A DNA stretch of 64,000 nucleotides, taken from contig VTPC01090915.1 of assembly GCA_011009095.1 (NCBI GenBank), positions 99,826 through 163,825 of the forward strand, written 5' to 3'. Below are positions 38,001 to 51,100 of this stretch, piece by piece; the first letter of the stretch is position 1; the number at the start of each line of letters is the position of its first letter. Origin of the DNA: Ignelater luminosus. Taxonomy: Eukaryota > Arthropoda > Insecta > Coleoptera > Elateridae. Made by a program: the position numbers and the translations under genes. The notes below the pieces were generated by a model. That model was given only the letters and a program-made list of their open reading frames with translations, was not told the DNA's origin and ran no database searches.

Positions 38001-40569
38001 TAGATCTACTATCTAGTACCAACTCAGTTGCCTGCTTGTACTGTGTATTCGTTTACTTGTTGTCGAGATATCGTTTCGTCCCATCTGTTAGGTTTTTGTA
38101 TTGCTCTTGTCAATGAAAACGGACTCATCTGCTTGTTTTCTATTTGTAGATATTAGTAGATGAAATTTCCTCTGCAATCTTTTGACAAAATATAAGAGTT
38201 CTGGTTTAGTAATGAAGTTGTTATTAGTTCTCAGTAAAAATTTATGACCATAGTGTAGTGTTTATGGGCGAGTTGAAGCTTTTTACAGCCGTCCGTAGTT
38301 TTTTTTTTGTTACAAAGAAGCTGAATTCTTTCAGTAAGATAGATAACGATGATTAGCAACGCCAGACAAAGATATCAGACCTGGTTTTATATAGTCTCAA
38401 TGCGTCAGATGAGTTAGAAGACTAAAACAATTTTATTTTTACTTTTAATTAATTTAAACTCTTTTGAGTTCTTGTCGTATGATTAAAAAATGGGACTGTA
38501 GTAAAAAACCGATTCCCTTTTAGGCTCTAATAAACAACTTTTCTTCATACTTTTTTAAAGAGATATCTTTATTTATAGAGGTGATATTAGTCTACCACAA
38601 AATTCTTTTCATCAGATTAATGATTTCTGGGACATTTTGCTCGTTTTTGTTTGAGAAGAATTGGATCTTCTCAAGTTGAATTAAACCGTCTTCCTGATTC
38701 CACTACAGAACACGTGGTTTTGACGTAGTTCTACCCGGTTCAGAAATAAGTTGGCTAATGTTATTCCGAATTACGTATGGACGTAATCTCATTTACTAAA
38801 AATTGATTACTGTCGTAGCTCGAAGAGGATACTATGTTAGCAAAATGGGCTTACATGGCTATTGGAATAATCCACTTTGAAGCGGTAGTATATATCTGAA
38901 CAACTTGCAAGCTTTCTAGTTTTATGACAACGAGGAACTTAGTGCTATGATGAAGATCAGTGTTGAATTTCTTAACTTTTGTTCTGTATCTTTGCTGATA
39001 AATAAAAACTTTCCTTTTTTAACATATTTATATTTATTTACACAATTACAAAAAAGATTACAATAGACTTACCCACCCCGTGTCTTTTAACTAACTTAAC
39101 TTAAAAACTGACTAAAAACAACTAACTACTGACTTTCTTTGTAAGCCGTGCACGCCCATTATTTTTTGTCCCTCACAAAAATGTTTACTAACTAGGTGGA
39201 ACCAATTTCTACAAAGACGGCACACTTTAAATTGCCACCGGAAGTTCCTTTTATTTAAAGAACAGATTCCAAGAATGCACCAAATGTACCCAGCATCACG
39301 CTGACACACAGACGTACGGTAACGTTACACAAAATCCTAACAATCAAAATTGGTAGAAAATATAAAAAATTTGACAGTGTAGCCGCTCCTATCTTTTGTG
39401 TTGGTTTTTACAAGTAGCTAAGAAAATATGTGGAAGTTAAAATATCAGAAGAAACAAGTTTGCCTCTTACCGGATGTGACTCTTCATCACGTACACATTT
39501 TTCCAAATTAGACAAAAACACTTTTAGTGTGAAATTTAAGAATGGTTAGCTGTTTTCCCGAGATATAAGAAATGTGTAGCGTTTTGATCTTTCGCACTTG
39601 GTATCGAGTATATTTCTACGTGTTTGCAAAACAATGTAAATATTTGCTTTACCGGAGTTTTAAATCGGGCCAAGCTTAACTTCTGACATACCTTCGATTT
39701 TCGAGATTTTCTATCGAACTCTTTGGACGATTTAGCTTGTCGGCCAGGTTTTTTCGATTAATCGCAAGTTCTCTAAATCGGAGAAAGTTACTAACAGTTT
39801 TACCAACATTTTCTTACAATATCAATTGTGAAAAGGTCCTGCTTTTTATTTTTAATTCGAATACTTAAAATGATACCAACTAAATAGCAGTTAACGGTTA
39901 AACTCTACAAATAAGAAACCCGCATGACCAGCCAGAGACTGAAGTTTGGAATAAATTGAATTTATTTCTAAATACCTTCACAATTCCTGCGTTTAGCTGC
40001 GCAAGGGCTTTTAGGCCCCTTGGGCTTTATGGTTTTCGAGCCAAGCTGAGCGGTTTCGGTTAGCACGGGCTTTTTGAAAAAACAGTTGACAAATTTTAAA
40101 CTACTATTCCTATTCGGTATATTGCAGTTGTTTAAGATATGGTATTCGTAGAATCTTGAGTTTTGAGACAAAATATTAAATTTTATTGGGAGGCGAAGTC
40201 CAAGTTGGTTTTGACGCTTTGACGCTTCTTGCCTTGCCCAGGCTTAATTCTCTTGTAGCTTATTTACAATCTGTGGGCAATGAAAAACGTTTCTTTATAT
40301 TTTAAAATTCATTTTTTTTTGTTGTTCAGAGTTACCAAGAAAAACAAAGGCAATGGTTTCAAAAGTGTGAAGAAGGTGCTTGGTGTCTGAAACCAAAGCT
40401 CGACCTTTTTAGAGCGCAAATCGTACCTCTCTGCCTTAAAACAACTTTAAGAAAATTCTTGACTTTGCCACTAAAGGATGTAACATGGGAAATGATGCAA
40501 CCTAGGTTTTGTAAAACACGGTTCTTAACTGTAATAGCTAGTTGTAGAAAGCAGAATTAAACAAATGAT

Positions 40570-40969
40570 NNNNNNNNNNNNNNNNNNNNNNNNNNNNNNN
40601 NNNNNNNNNNNNNNNNNNNNNNNNNNNNNNNNNNNNNNNNNNNNNNNNNNNNNNNNNNNNNNNNNNNNNNNNNNNNNNNNNNNNNNNNNNNNNNNNNNNN
40701 NNNNNNNNNNNNNNNNNNNNNNNNNNNNNNNNNNNNNNNNNNNNNNNNNNNNNNNNNNNNNNNNNNNNNNNNNNNNNNNNNNNNNNNNNNNNNNNNNNNN
40801 NNNNNNNNNNNNNNNNNNNNNNNNNNNNNNNNNNNNNNNNNNNNNNNNNNNNNNNNNNNNNNNNNNNNNNNNNNNNNNNNNNNNNNNNNNNNNNNNNNNN
40901 NNNNNNNNNNNNNNNNNNNNNNNNNNNNNNNNNNNNNNNNNNNNNNNNNNNNNNNNNNNNNNNNNNNNN
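40570..40969. other. Assembly gap (400 N)
   Basis: Undetermined bases. The round length suggests a scaffold gap of estimated or nominal size. Confidence 1.
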
Positions 40970-41589
40970 AATAAAGATTTAGCCAATCAGACCAATCATT
41001 TAACATATTATAACTGCCATTTAAATACTTGTAGGACACACTTCACATTCTGTTCGTTCATTCGTTTTTAATCAACCTTTGAATTTACGACAATATGGAG
41101 ATAGTAAGTCAAGTAGTACCTAAAGAATTTCCTAGATATCCATGTATATTTTTAAATTTTAAGCGTACGAAACAGGCAGTTGCTTTTTAAATATTTTTAC
41201 GACATTCCTAGATAATGACTTTAAAAATAATTGCATCTAAATATGTAATTTTTTATGATAAATCTGTATTTTTTGTTTTTGTTACAACCTTGGACGTTGC
41301 CTCGTGGATCATCTTCATTATCATCCTATAATAATAAAATATATTGAAATAAATTATTCATTCATTTTTCAACGAAAAGGTAATGTAGTATATATGTACT
41401 TGTAATAATTCTACTACGATTCTAGAAGGTGAAAAACCCGAATGGATATCTTAAGCATTTAAAAGTCATATTTCCAATAAGAAGGACTACACACGTGATT
41501 CATGGAAAAATTTAAATTTCGCAGAAAATACAAATTAAAAGTTACCTGGTTTCATAGTAGAAGGCCGCCATATTGTTAAAAAATAAAAT

Positions 41590-41971
41590 TCCGGAGAGAG
41601 GGACGCGAAATACCTGTTCTCCGGTGGCTTTATAGCTTGCAACAGTAAACCGTATTTACGTCAGTATACAGCCGTTCCGTTCCACCTGAATTCTTTCGTA
41701 CAATGAGTCACTCAGGTGTACACACACGTAGTCAAGTCCTTTAGTCGAGTTCGAGAAGCATTGCACCCATTGCACCTGTTGCTTTTTAACAGAAAATGCG
41801 CTAAAAAGAATCTTCAGATTTTATAATTTACCGTGTTTTATCAATATGTGAAACTCGAAAAGTGTTTCCGGTAATAATGAGTTTTGGGTGAAATTTTTAC
41901 ATACAATAGAAGAAACGATTAGTACAAAATTAGTTGGCAATAAATATGTAATAGAAGGAAATCTTTTCAAA
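41590..41971 (+). promoter_or_regulatory. Candidate promoter/5' UTR of grindelwald
   Basis: The block 41590-41790 is richer in G+C than its surroundings. It carries an arthropod initiator-like TCAGT (about 41660) and a perfect AP-1 site TGAGTCA at 41704-41710. The first in-frame ATG after it is the grnd start at 41972. The start of transcription is not proven. Confidence 0.4.
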
Positions 41972-42194
41972 ATGAAGTGTATTAAATTAAGATTGGTTAT
42001 AGTGTTTATAATCATTTATTTTTCGTGTGTGTCAAAAAGTGAGTTAACAATATCTGGAGTGCAATGTGGATCAAAAATTTGTGGACTTGGAGAATATTGT
42101 TCAGAGTATGAGCGTCAATGCAAACCTTGTTCGGATATTTGTAATGAACGCCATCACAATTATCAAGCTTCAACATGTACGACAAACTGCCAAG
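41972..42194 (+). CDS. grnd: grnd exon 1: signal peptide and cysteine-rich domain
   Basis: 74 codons plus 1 nt, with donor GTAAAT at 42195. It contains all eight extracellular cysteines, ending in STCTTNCQ. Confidence 0.92.
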
Positions 42195-45100
42195 GTAAAT
42201 ACATTTTTCTTCTAATTTAGAACATTAAAATGGAGGCAAAATATAGTTAATCTAAAAGAACAAAATAAGATTGTATGAATAGTGTTACTATATAAACTAA
42301 AAGACATTGATTGAAAATGCTAATTAGTGTGATCTAATAGGTTTGAAATTTATTTTCAATCTATCACACCTTTATTGTAGTTTTGCTATTATTGCGCATT
42401 TATATTCGTTCATTTAGAGTATCATATTAAAAATTGTCTAAATTTACTTTTAGATTATCTAGACGTGTTTTTCCTTTAGGTAAATATTTTCATTCAACGT
42501 CAGAAAGCGAAAAGGTAACGAGTAGTAATTTAGAAAGTAATTATCCAAATGACATTGTTAAACAATTAAATGTCGAAATACCTAGATTACAGCATAAACA
42601 TGAACATATCTAAATACTTCTAGAACGAAAAACTAATTATTTTATGCACATCATATATCACCTTATCATTGTATTTATGACAAGCAATTTTAGTTGCTGG
42701 ATAGAAGTCATTCGATACTGACTGTTTTTTATTTAGTAATTTGATATTTTTTAAAAGCTCGTCACAGAATTAAGAGTATCTGGAATTCTATTGTTTTATT
42801 TCCTGCCTTTTTAAAACGCTGTAATTATATTAGTTCTTAAGGTCTACAAACATGTTATTAAGATGTGCAATAAAAATGTAAATTGAATAGATAATATACA
42901 AACCTAATAAAGGAATATTTAAAAACAAATGATAGAATTATGATAAATAGCTTAACCTCCAATGTTATTGTTCAGCAATTCTTCAAATGAAATATAGAAT
43001 TATTCTGTTCGTTATTTATTTTTGTATCATTATTTATGTGATAATAAGAAAAGAGAGATTTTAACTCAATATTGGAAAGGCAGTTTCAATATATGTAATA
43101 TAGTCTGTACTATTTTATAAATGTCTTACGAGTCAGGCCTAAAATAATTTTTCCACTGTTGGTAATTCAGTAAGTATTGGTTTTTGGATCTTTGGAATTT
43201 TGAACACGGTTTTGTACCGAATAGACTAGACCAGTTCTGAAGTGGGCAAGCCTTTTGGTTTTTCATTCTTAATCACACCTCTATATATAAGGTTCTTTTT
43301 TTTCCTATTTTCCAGACTAGATGTTCCTAAACACCCAATTATGTTTGTCACCTTGGTTTCTCTAGTCACAAACAATTGAGGCTCTAAATAATGTCACCGT
43401 CAAGTTGACAGGAGTGTTAACAAATCGCATAACAATTAATTACCTTTGTTGACACTACTGTCAACTTGACAGTGACATTATTTAGATTTTACTTTCCCAT
43501 TACACAGATTTTAAAAAGTTGGCTTTGTTTGTGCTTTCTAACGATTTTTCAAAACCCTCAAAAGATGTTTATGCTTTTAATACAAACAAATACGAAGTAG
43601 TAGTTATCATCGCAGAGTATAATCTGAAAAACATTGATCTAGAGCACCAACATCTAGATCTAAAGCTAGACCCCAAGATAAGGAGCAAAATATTCATTAT
43701 TTGTCAGAGCCAATTTTTGAATACTTATTACTTGATTTGAAGACCAAGCCCTCCAAGGCAAGGGTGCGAAATCTGAATTTAAAATACTGGAAGTCTGAAG
43801 ACCTTGAAGTACCCTTTAGAATTACGTGTCCAAGAAGTACTGCTGGGAAATCTAACTATGAAAAAAATGTGTGGAAATGCATGTTGCAATTCGTAAAGTA
43901 TAACTATGTAGATTTAATTACCATTAAGTAAGATTAAAATATAAATAATCATAAGTAATACCACGAATGGTTGGAATTATCAGAATAAATTATCTTACTT
44001 TACATTAGGCGAAATCAGAATAATAGCTGATCGTTAATAGATTCAAATACAAACATCTGGGAATGCAAGCATAACCACAATGAAATCCGTTTTGTTACTT
44101 TTTTAAATAATAAATTAAATAAGAAAGATGTACGTATCTAATTTTTTTGATGTAGAGTACGATTCTAATGTAAAAAGAAATTTTGAAAGTTTTTCAAATC
44201 TCGGCGGCCATTTTGACCATGTCCCGAAGAGATATCAAAAAACGATGACACCACGTTGTCTTTAGTTTTTGATGTAGAATCCAAATCTCAAGTCAAAATT
44301 TCAAAATTTAAAAAAATGCGGACAAACTTCGCAAATTCAGTAACGACTCCTTTCGGAGTTAGTAACAGAAAAAAAGTTAACAAAAACAACAATGCTCGTG
44401 GTCATGTATCAAATCGACCCAGAAAGCAACTCTTTGAATTTTAATTTTTCTTTTGTTATTGAAAATGCGTGCTATTTGGAGCTTGGAGTCCTGTATTCTA
44501 ATTGCCTTATGAATATAAATAAACTAACCAAAAGAAAAAATGAGGAATTCTTTGATTTGTACAATATTTATATCAAATCTTCATTGACACCCTCTACCCA
44601 ACGATATCTGTCAAGTTTATATTTCCTCAATCTTTCATTTAAATCTCCTTATAACTCTAAAAATATTTCTGCTGTGATGACTGATCGTTCTAACTACTGA
44701 AGATAATGCGACAGCAAATCTCTTCTGACAGTCCTCTTCCGAGCAGAGAAAAGAAACGTTGCATTAATGATGATGAAGTCTACTGATTGGATGACACTAA
44801 CTTGTTAATCTTTATCTATAATCGAGAAAAAATCAATACTTTATTGTGTTGCGTTGGTTGCCATTGATAGCGCTTTCTTTAAAGAACAAATGTTCTATCA
44901 AAAATGAAGCAAAGATGTCAACTCATAACTTAAAACCATGGACGCTCCGGAGAGAGGATAAGAAGAAATTTATTTCCCCTGGCTTTTGGCGTTTATTCCT
45001 TTTCAAATGACAGTGAATTATCTATAACTAATCTTAACCGAGTTCTTTTTTCTTTCTTTAATCTTTTGCCTTCTCCTAGAGAAAATCTTGGGGGCGCCCA

Positions 45101-48100
45101 TGGTTAGCACTACCTTGAAATGTCTATTTCTGCGAAGTTACATTACTAGAAAGCTCTCGAATGCGATTTGTATTTCCAGAAGGGTACTAATTAAATTCTT
45201 TTGCAAGCCTTCTTCAGATTAATAGAAATCAAGCAGATTAGTGATTACGCCATTTAACTTGATTTTCATTTTTCTGAAGCAGAATCTGAAATTGGAATTA
45301 CATTCTACCTGTCAGCTACAGTCACTGAACTATGTACAGTCAACTGAAATTGTGGTTATGCTTTGCATTCTCAGATGTTTTCATTTTGTTTTCATTCGGC
45401 GCATTCAGAAGACGCAATAGTTGGATGAATAGAGTTCTCATGACACGTTACATTACCAACAGCTACATCGAATTTTCGTCCATTGAAATCATCGACGTTA
45501 CGGAGTGGTGGAAGTAGCATAGGCAACAGTAGTATGGCATCGAGTAGTAGAAGAATATCACCGTATAGGTTGTTAAAATACGCATTGACTACCTCAATTT
45601 GTACACGTATACAATAATCCTTAGAACAGAGAATCTACAACCCTATACTCACCGACTTATCTGAAGTACTATCATTTCGCATGAGTAATGTAATGACCAT
45701 GGTTATTCGGAGGAGCTTCGTAATGTCAAACAGGGTCTGAGAACACTACTAAATCTGAACATTGCAGATAGTAATTATCATTGCAATCACTTATCGCCCT
45801 ATTTCTCTTACATACTCAGCGTCTCTGAGTATGGTAATCAAATACGCTTTGCTAAACGTCAGCACATGATTGCCATCATTATCATTTTATACATAGCATA
45901 ACAACATCACACGGCGCTATTGAATCCTACAAAGTTTTTACAGTTTGGGCATGAGAGTTACTCTCTAGCTGTTTGTGAGTACTATCACTCTGAATTCAAA
46001 GTGTCCAAATTAGTAATTTAAAATTACAAATAACATTCCGCAAGGTTTAACAATTAGTGTCACCTTATTGGCAATAACTAAATTTGCTATCTAACTTAGG
46101 TCGTGGCATTTATACATATCTAAACATTGATTTTTCTTAGTTATTTCTTGATAGATTGATTGAGCGTACAAAGAACATAGGTTTTAAGTTAGGTTAAATT
46201 ATCCTGTCATTATGACCTATTACTTACTTGGAATTTTCAAAAGAGAATCTGTCGATCTTTATAAATTCCATTTGGCTTATTTAGTCTCCTTTTTGATCGT
46301 CGTTTAAATCAGGATAGGCAGATTGATAAATTCATCGATTATTGCTGAAAAAAGCTAGAACTAATTAAATGCTTGTCAAAGACTAAACGGAAGAGGATAA
46401 AGAATATAAATAAAAAGAATACTCGACAGCAGTATTTGTTAATTAAGTAAAAGCATTCTCATTAAACGACAGAAAACCAGTGATGGTTTCTTAAATCATT
46501 TTACAAGATTCGCGTCTATTTCTAGTGAAATGATTACTTGTGATAGACATGCACTTGAATCAGAACAATTTATCCATTAGTATAACCGAAACTTTTTCTT
46601 TAGATGAATCTCTCGTCGCTCTTTGTCAAGATCTGTCAGTCGAATATCGATTGAACCTACTTAGTTTGTTCAAACGTAAGTTGTACAAAAGTCCCAAAAT
46701 CCCAGTCCATTCTGCTATTCATTCTCTTGGTTTTATGAAGTTTTAATCACTATGTCCTCTTAATCTTTTGTCCTTCCACTCAATCAGCTTATCTTATACC
46801 TTACATCTTGCAGAAGAAGAATCTTTGCATCGGAAAGCTTCTTGCACATGTCGTAACTTTCCTAAACTTACACTACTGATTTCAAGTGATCAGTACATGG
46901 ATAATAGCAATCAAACTGAGATTTCTCTCTACAAGACTTAAAGACATAAAGAAAACCCCACGGAAATGCTTTGGGTAAATACGTTTGTTCTTTACGTGTA
47001 CTAATATTTTACGAAATTATCCTTACGAACCGCAAAAAGTAAATTTATCAGACAAAGATAAGTGATTTCCTTTGGATGATCTCAAGATCTTCTCAAACTT
47101 ACAATCAGCGTCTTAGATGTGTATCTCGATGGCAACAGTTATGCGCTGTGGTGTAGGTGATTTTTAGCTTTCTTGGTATGTAATTATGAAAATCACTCAA
47201 AGGAGTTAAGTTATTTCAAGACTACTTGCATTGCAGTAGGTAATCATTGATGAACTAGTATTCCAAGATTCCGACAAAGCTAAATAGTTAACAGGAATCT
47301 TAAAGAGATTTTGTCAAAAACTTAGTTGGTATGAATAAATCTATTAAACATAGACACACTTGCTATTTGCATCCGGCAGTGTAACCGATTAAACTGTACG
47401 TAACAGATGAAATTTGGCAAACGAGCCAATGAGGGTACTTAAATCTTTAGGCTTCTAAGCGAATATCTGATCAGTGTGGTCTCGCGGTAAGATTTAATAT
47501 AAGGTTGTTTGCGATTTTTCTTAACCAAGTAAGACATTTCGTGTCGCTTTTATTTTTTCCGTGTCTAGAAATTATTGTTTTTGGCTAAAGAGGAAAAGGA
47601 GTATTTCTGTAGAAATACTAACTTAGGAAAAAGCTATACCTACTCAGTCAGTTCTAGTAGCTGAGATGCAGTCTTGGATTGATGAGTGAGCTTTGCCTTG
47701 AAGCAGCCTCTACTGTAATGGGTTCAACGTGCACCGGCTCTTATAATTCCCAATTTGCGTTTATTTATTGTTAGTTAGTGTATGCATTATATAAAATATT
47801 TGCACGTCTATTTTTATATTAAACACCTATAATCGTCTTCAAGTAAACAAGGAAAAAATCTAGAAATCATCCTACTCCACTGTTTTTTCTTGTTTTCTTC
47901 TTATGTCGTTTACTGCATTTACATTTCTAAATTAAAGTCTGACAACACGAATGACTGGTTTTCCTTAAAAAATTAGTTTCTGTTGTTTCTTCTGAACACC
48001 TTTGATAGTAAAGAAGATTCATTTATATTTTTTTTTGTGTAATCCAGGAGAATACTTGACAAAATTGCATACGTAATATTACAGAAAGAAAACAATTTGA

Positions 48101-51100
48101 GTGTTCAAATATTATTTAATAGTTTTTCTGTAGTAACAAATTCGTTACAGTCACATACTGTTGCGACACTGAGTTGCCGAATTCTTTTTATAAAAGCACG
48201 TTTATGTAGGTGTTCTACTATCTACTTAAAATTTCAATGGAGACTGCAATGATAGATTACACAACAATTTGTATTTCGTGGTCTATTTAAGATTGATACT
48301 CAGTACAATTTATATGATAATATAATGAATTAAAATATCTATACGCTTATTTTTCACTAACATCCTGTAATAATAAACATTATGATGTAATGTTATTATA
48401 AGAAAAAAAATAAGCTTTAAATAAATTAAATTTCGCACATCACTATAAAAAGGAGAGGTAACATCAATGGATTGTTTGAAAAAATGTTTTTTAAATGAAT
48501 ATTTTAAGAAATTCATTGGAAACGAAACCCAACCTTAAGAGAGCCTTGCTTGCGGTTAAAAAGTACGTTTGAATAAGGTGTTTCGTAATTAACATTGAAA
48601 AAACGTGTTTAGCACTTCAAATCATTCGTAGCAATATTTGTTCTATGACTAATATTTAATAATTGTTTTTGTAATGTGTTAAACAATGTATTTACGGTAG
48701 TCATTAAAATAGTTCTTGATAATTTCATTGGAAATCATTAATGTAAAATATGGAATTCGCACAGGTACTACGTACTATACCGTTAAGTACATTTCTATTT
48801 AGTTAAAATTAAGGGGCTACATCGCAATAACGTTATAGAAATAATTTGAAATTTTCAAATGGTAATAAAAAATGAAAATGCACGTTGCAGGATTAAGCTC
48901 AATTTGAGGAACAAAATAATAAACAAAATTGTAATAAATCTTTACTTACCGTTCGTTGCTTTAGATACTAGAAATATCATGCTTGATTTCAAAATTAATT
49001 AGCAATTAAAAGATGTTGATATAGTAATCAATATAAAAACAATTGTAAACAGCACTTTTATAACCTCCAAAATTTAATTGAAAAACTCAGTAAAAGTACC
49101 ATAAGTTTGTGAAAAAAATGACTTTATGTAGAGCAAATGTTGCTTAAACCATTAAATTTCGGAAGATTTGTGTTTTTAAATACAAGAATAAGGTAGTTTA
49201 GTCATATAACCGTGTATTTGTCTTTGGATTTGCTCGTTACATTACTTTAAAGATTAAATTGTATAGACATCAAACTTGTCCAGGAATGCAGAATCAAAGC
49301 AAACAAGATACCAGAAAACGGATGACAAAAATAGTTTGGTCTTCTTTAAAAATGAATCTAATAAATCTAGTTTTTCTCTATATGCTAGCCGATAAACCTA
49401 TACATAATAATAGACTTATAAATAAAACAAGTTTTATAAAATATTATTGTCGGGTCTATAAAATGATGTCATCAAAATGTTATTTGTGACGCCCGCCATA
49501 TAATAGCATACATATAAAACAATTTGCGATTTTCGACTTACTTTCTAGTGTTTTACTATAAGTCACAAATAGTTATGCTTATGACTTTATGAGTTACGAA
49601 TTGTTTTGAATTTGTCACTTAAGTTTTCGTTTGTCTACTACATCATAAGTGACGCAGAAGTCTTAAAGATATTAATAAATATTCAAAATGCAGTCTTAAA
49701 TTTAGATGTTAAGACATCACCTTTATAATATGATTATCTTTTTCTAACGATATGACGTAATGAATAACGAGTATTTTCTACGCGTTTAGTTCTAAATCTG
49801 TGTCCTAAAAGCACCTCGATATGTAGAGAAGAAAAACATTATTTGTGCTCTTGCCTGTCACGAATCTTGATGCGTACACGCTGACATACTAATGTCACAA
49901 ACGTGTTACAACCAGAATAAAAGAGCAGTAAAAACTGTAGCCAAACATAACCAAACAAATCAAACACCTACTATAAGTACAAATTTTTCGATATCCGGAT
50001 TGTTAATTTGAATTTCAAATTTCTCGTCTTTTCTATTAAAAGTGAGAATCAACATATAAAAAGATAAAGTTGTTACAAGGATTGAAGTATATGAAATGAA
50101 TCATTCGGTTGCAATGGTAAATCTTTTTATTAAAATGGAATATAATTCAAAATCTAAAATGTCAATGACCGTTTTAATCTTAGACAAGTTTTTGTTTAAT
50201 TTGTGCATTACTACATAAAAAACCTGAAACTGGTTGTTGTTCACTGCGGGGGGGAGGGTAACCTTTTTTCTTTATCTATATTTCTGTTAGAGAACGCACT
50301 ACAATAATCGATCACACAGAACATTTATCTTCTGTTGATGAACTATCAAACTCTTAATTTTTACTCGAAAACTTTAGACTATTCCTTGTATGTGAACAAT
50401 TTAATTAACCGTTTACGGGCGACCTTAAAACCACATCCATTCTTAAATTTATTTTCAGATGTTGTGCTACATATTCTTTTCGATCAACTGCATTCTTTAA
50501 AAGGTCATTCTGGTTCAATAATTTAACAGAATTTGCTATCCTTGATCGAGAAAAGTGGATATAGTAAATAATTAAAAAAGAAATTCTTGACTAAATCAAT
50601 CAAGTTTTGAACTACAAAAATAAGATATCGAAGAAAAAGTATAACAAGATGAGCAAGATAATTGAATAGCAATTGATTTTTAGATTTTACTTGTGTATAT
50701 AGTTCATAAGAAAAGTTTATAAAAATGAAATAAAAACTGCAAACACGGCAACAAAAGCCTGTGAAAATCGTGGTATTAGATTTTAGAATGCTTCAGTACT
50801 GTTAAAACTTATCAACTGAGTTGCTTTGAAACCTGAAAGATAACATATGATTAATTTTGATATTAAGCAAGCAAAAATATAATTTCTTAGATATTCGCTT
50901 AGCTGATAAGATTTCATCAATTGAATACAAATTTGAATGAACTGAGTCTCATCCATTGATGGTGATCCATGGTTCATACAGTGAATTCATACATACTGTA
51001 GAATCTCACTTGCCCTGCAACTTCAAAAGCTCCTAAAATTCTGGATGAGTGTACAAAATTACTTACTGGAGTGTTTGGTAGATACATATCTATCATTATC

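Larger units (their letters stand above)
33397..41590. other. Intergenic region between protease homologue and grindelwald
   Basis: AT-rich with no recognised gene. It holds an AAGT tetramer run near 33978, a mariner C-terminal fragment (34135-34395), a cluster of TIR-like ends (AGGGTGTTCCATTTAAAA near 34543, a related GGTGTTCTATTTAAAA near 34856, and ACACCCTGTGTATA near 35014) and a 400-base gap. Nothing identifiable was seen in 35.2-40.5 kb. A cysteine-bearing 65-codon frame at 39112-39309 (-) does not match a known domain. Confidence 0.5.

Noticed and set aside
39112..39309. Cysteine-bearing 65-codon - strand frame as a piggyBac-like zinc-binding tail
   Set aside because: Cys and His spacing does not fit the piggyBac C-terminal pattern, and no transposase body lies next to it.
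40525..41071. Long open frames across the N run
   Set aside because: They are open only because undetermined bases contain no stop codons.
41888..41971. Upstream extension of the grnd start (GTG at 41888)
   Set aside because: No ATG in that stretch, and the signal peptide begins at 41972.
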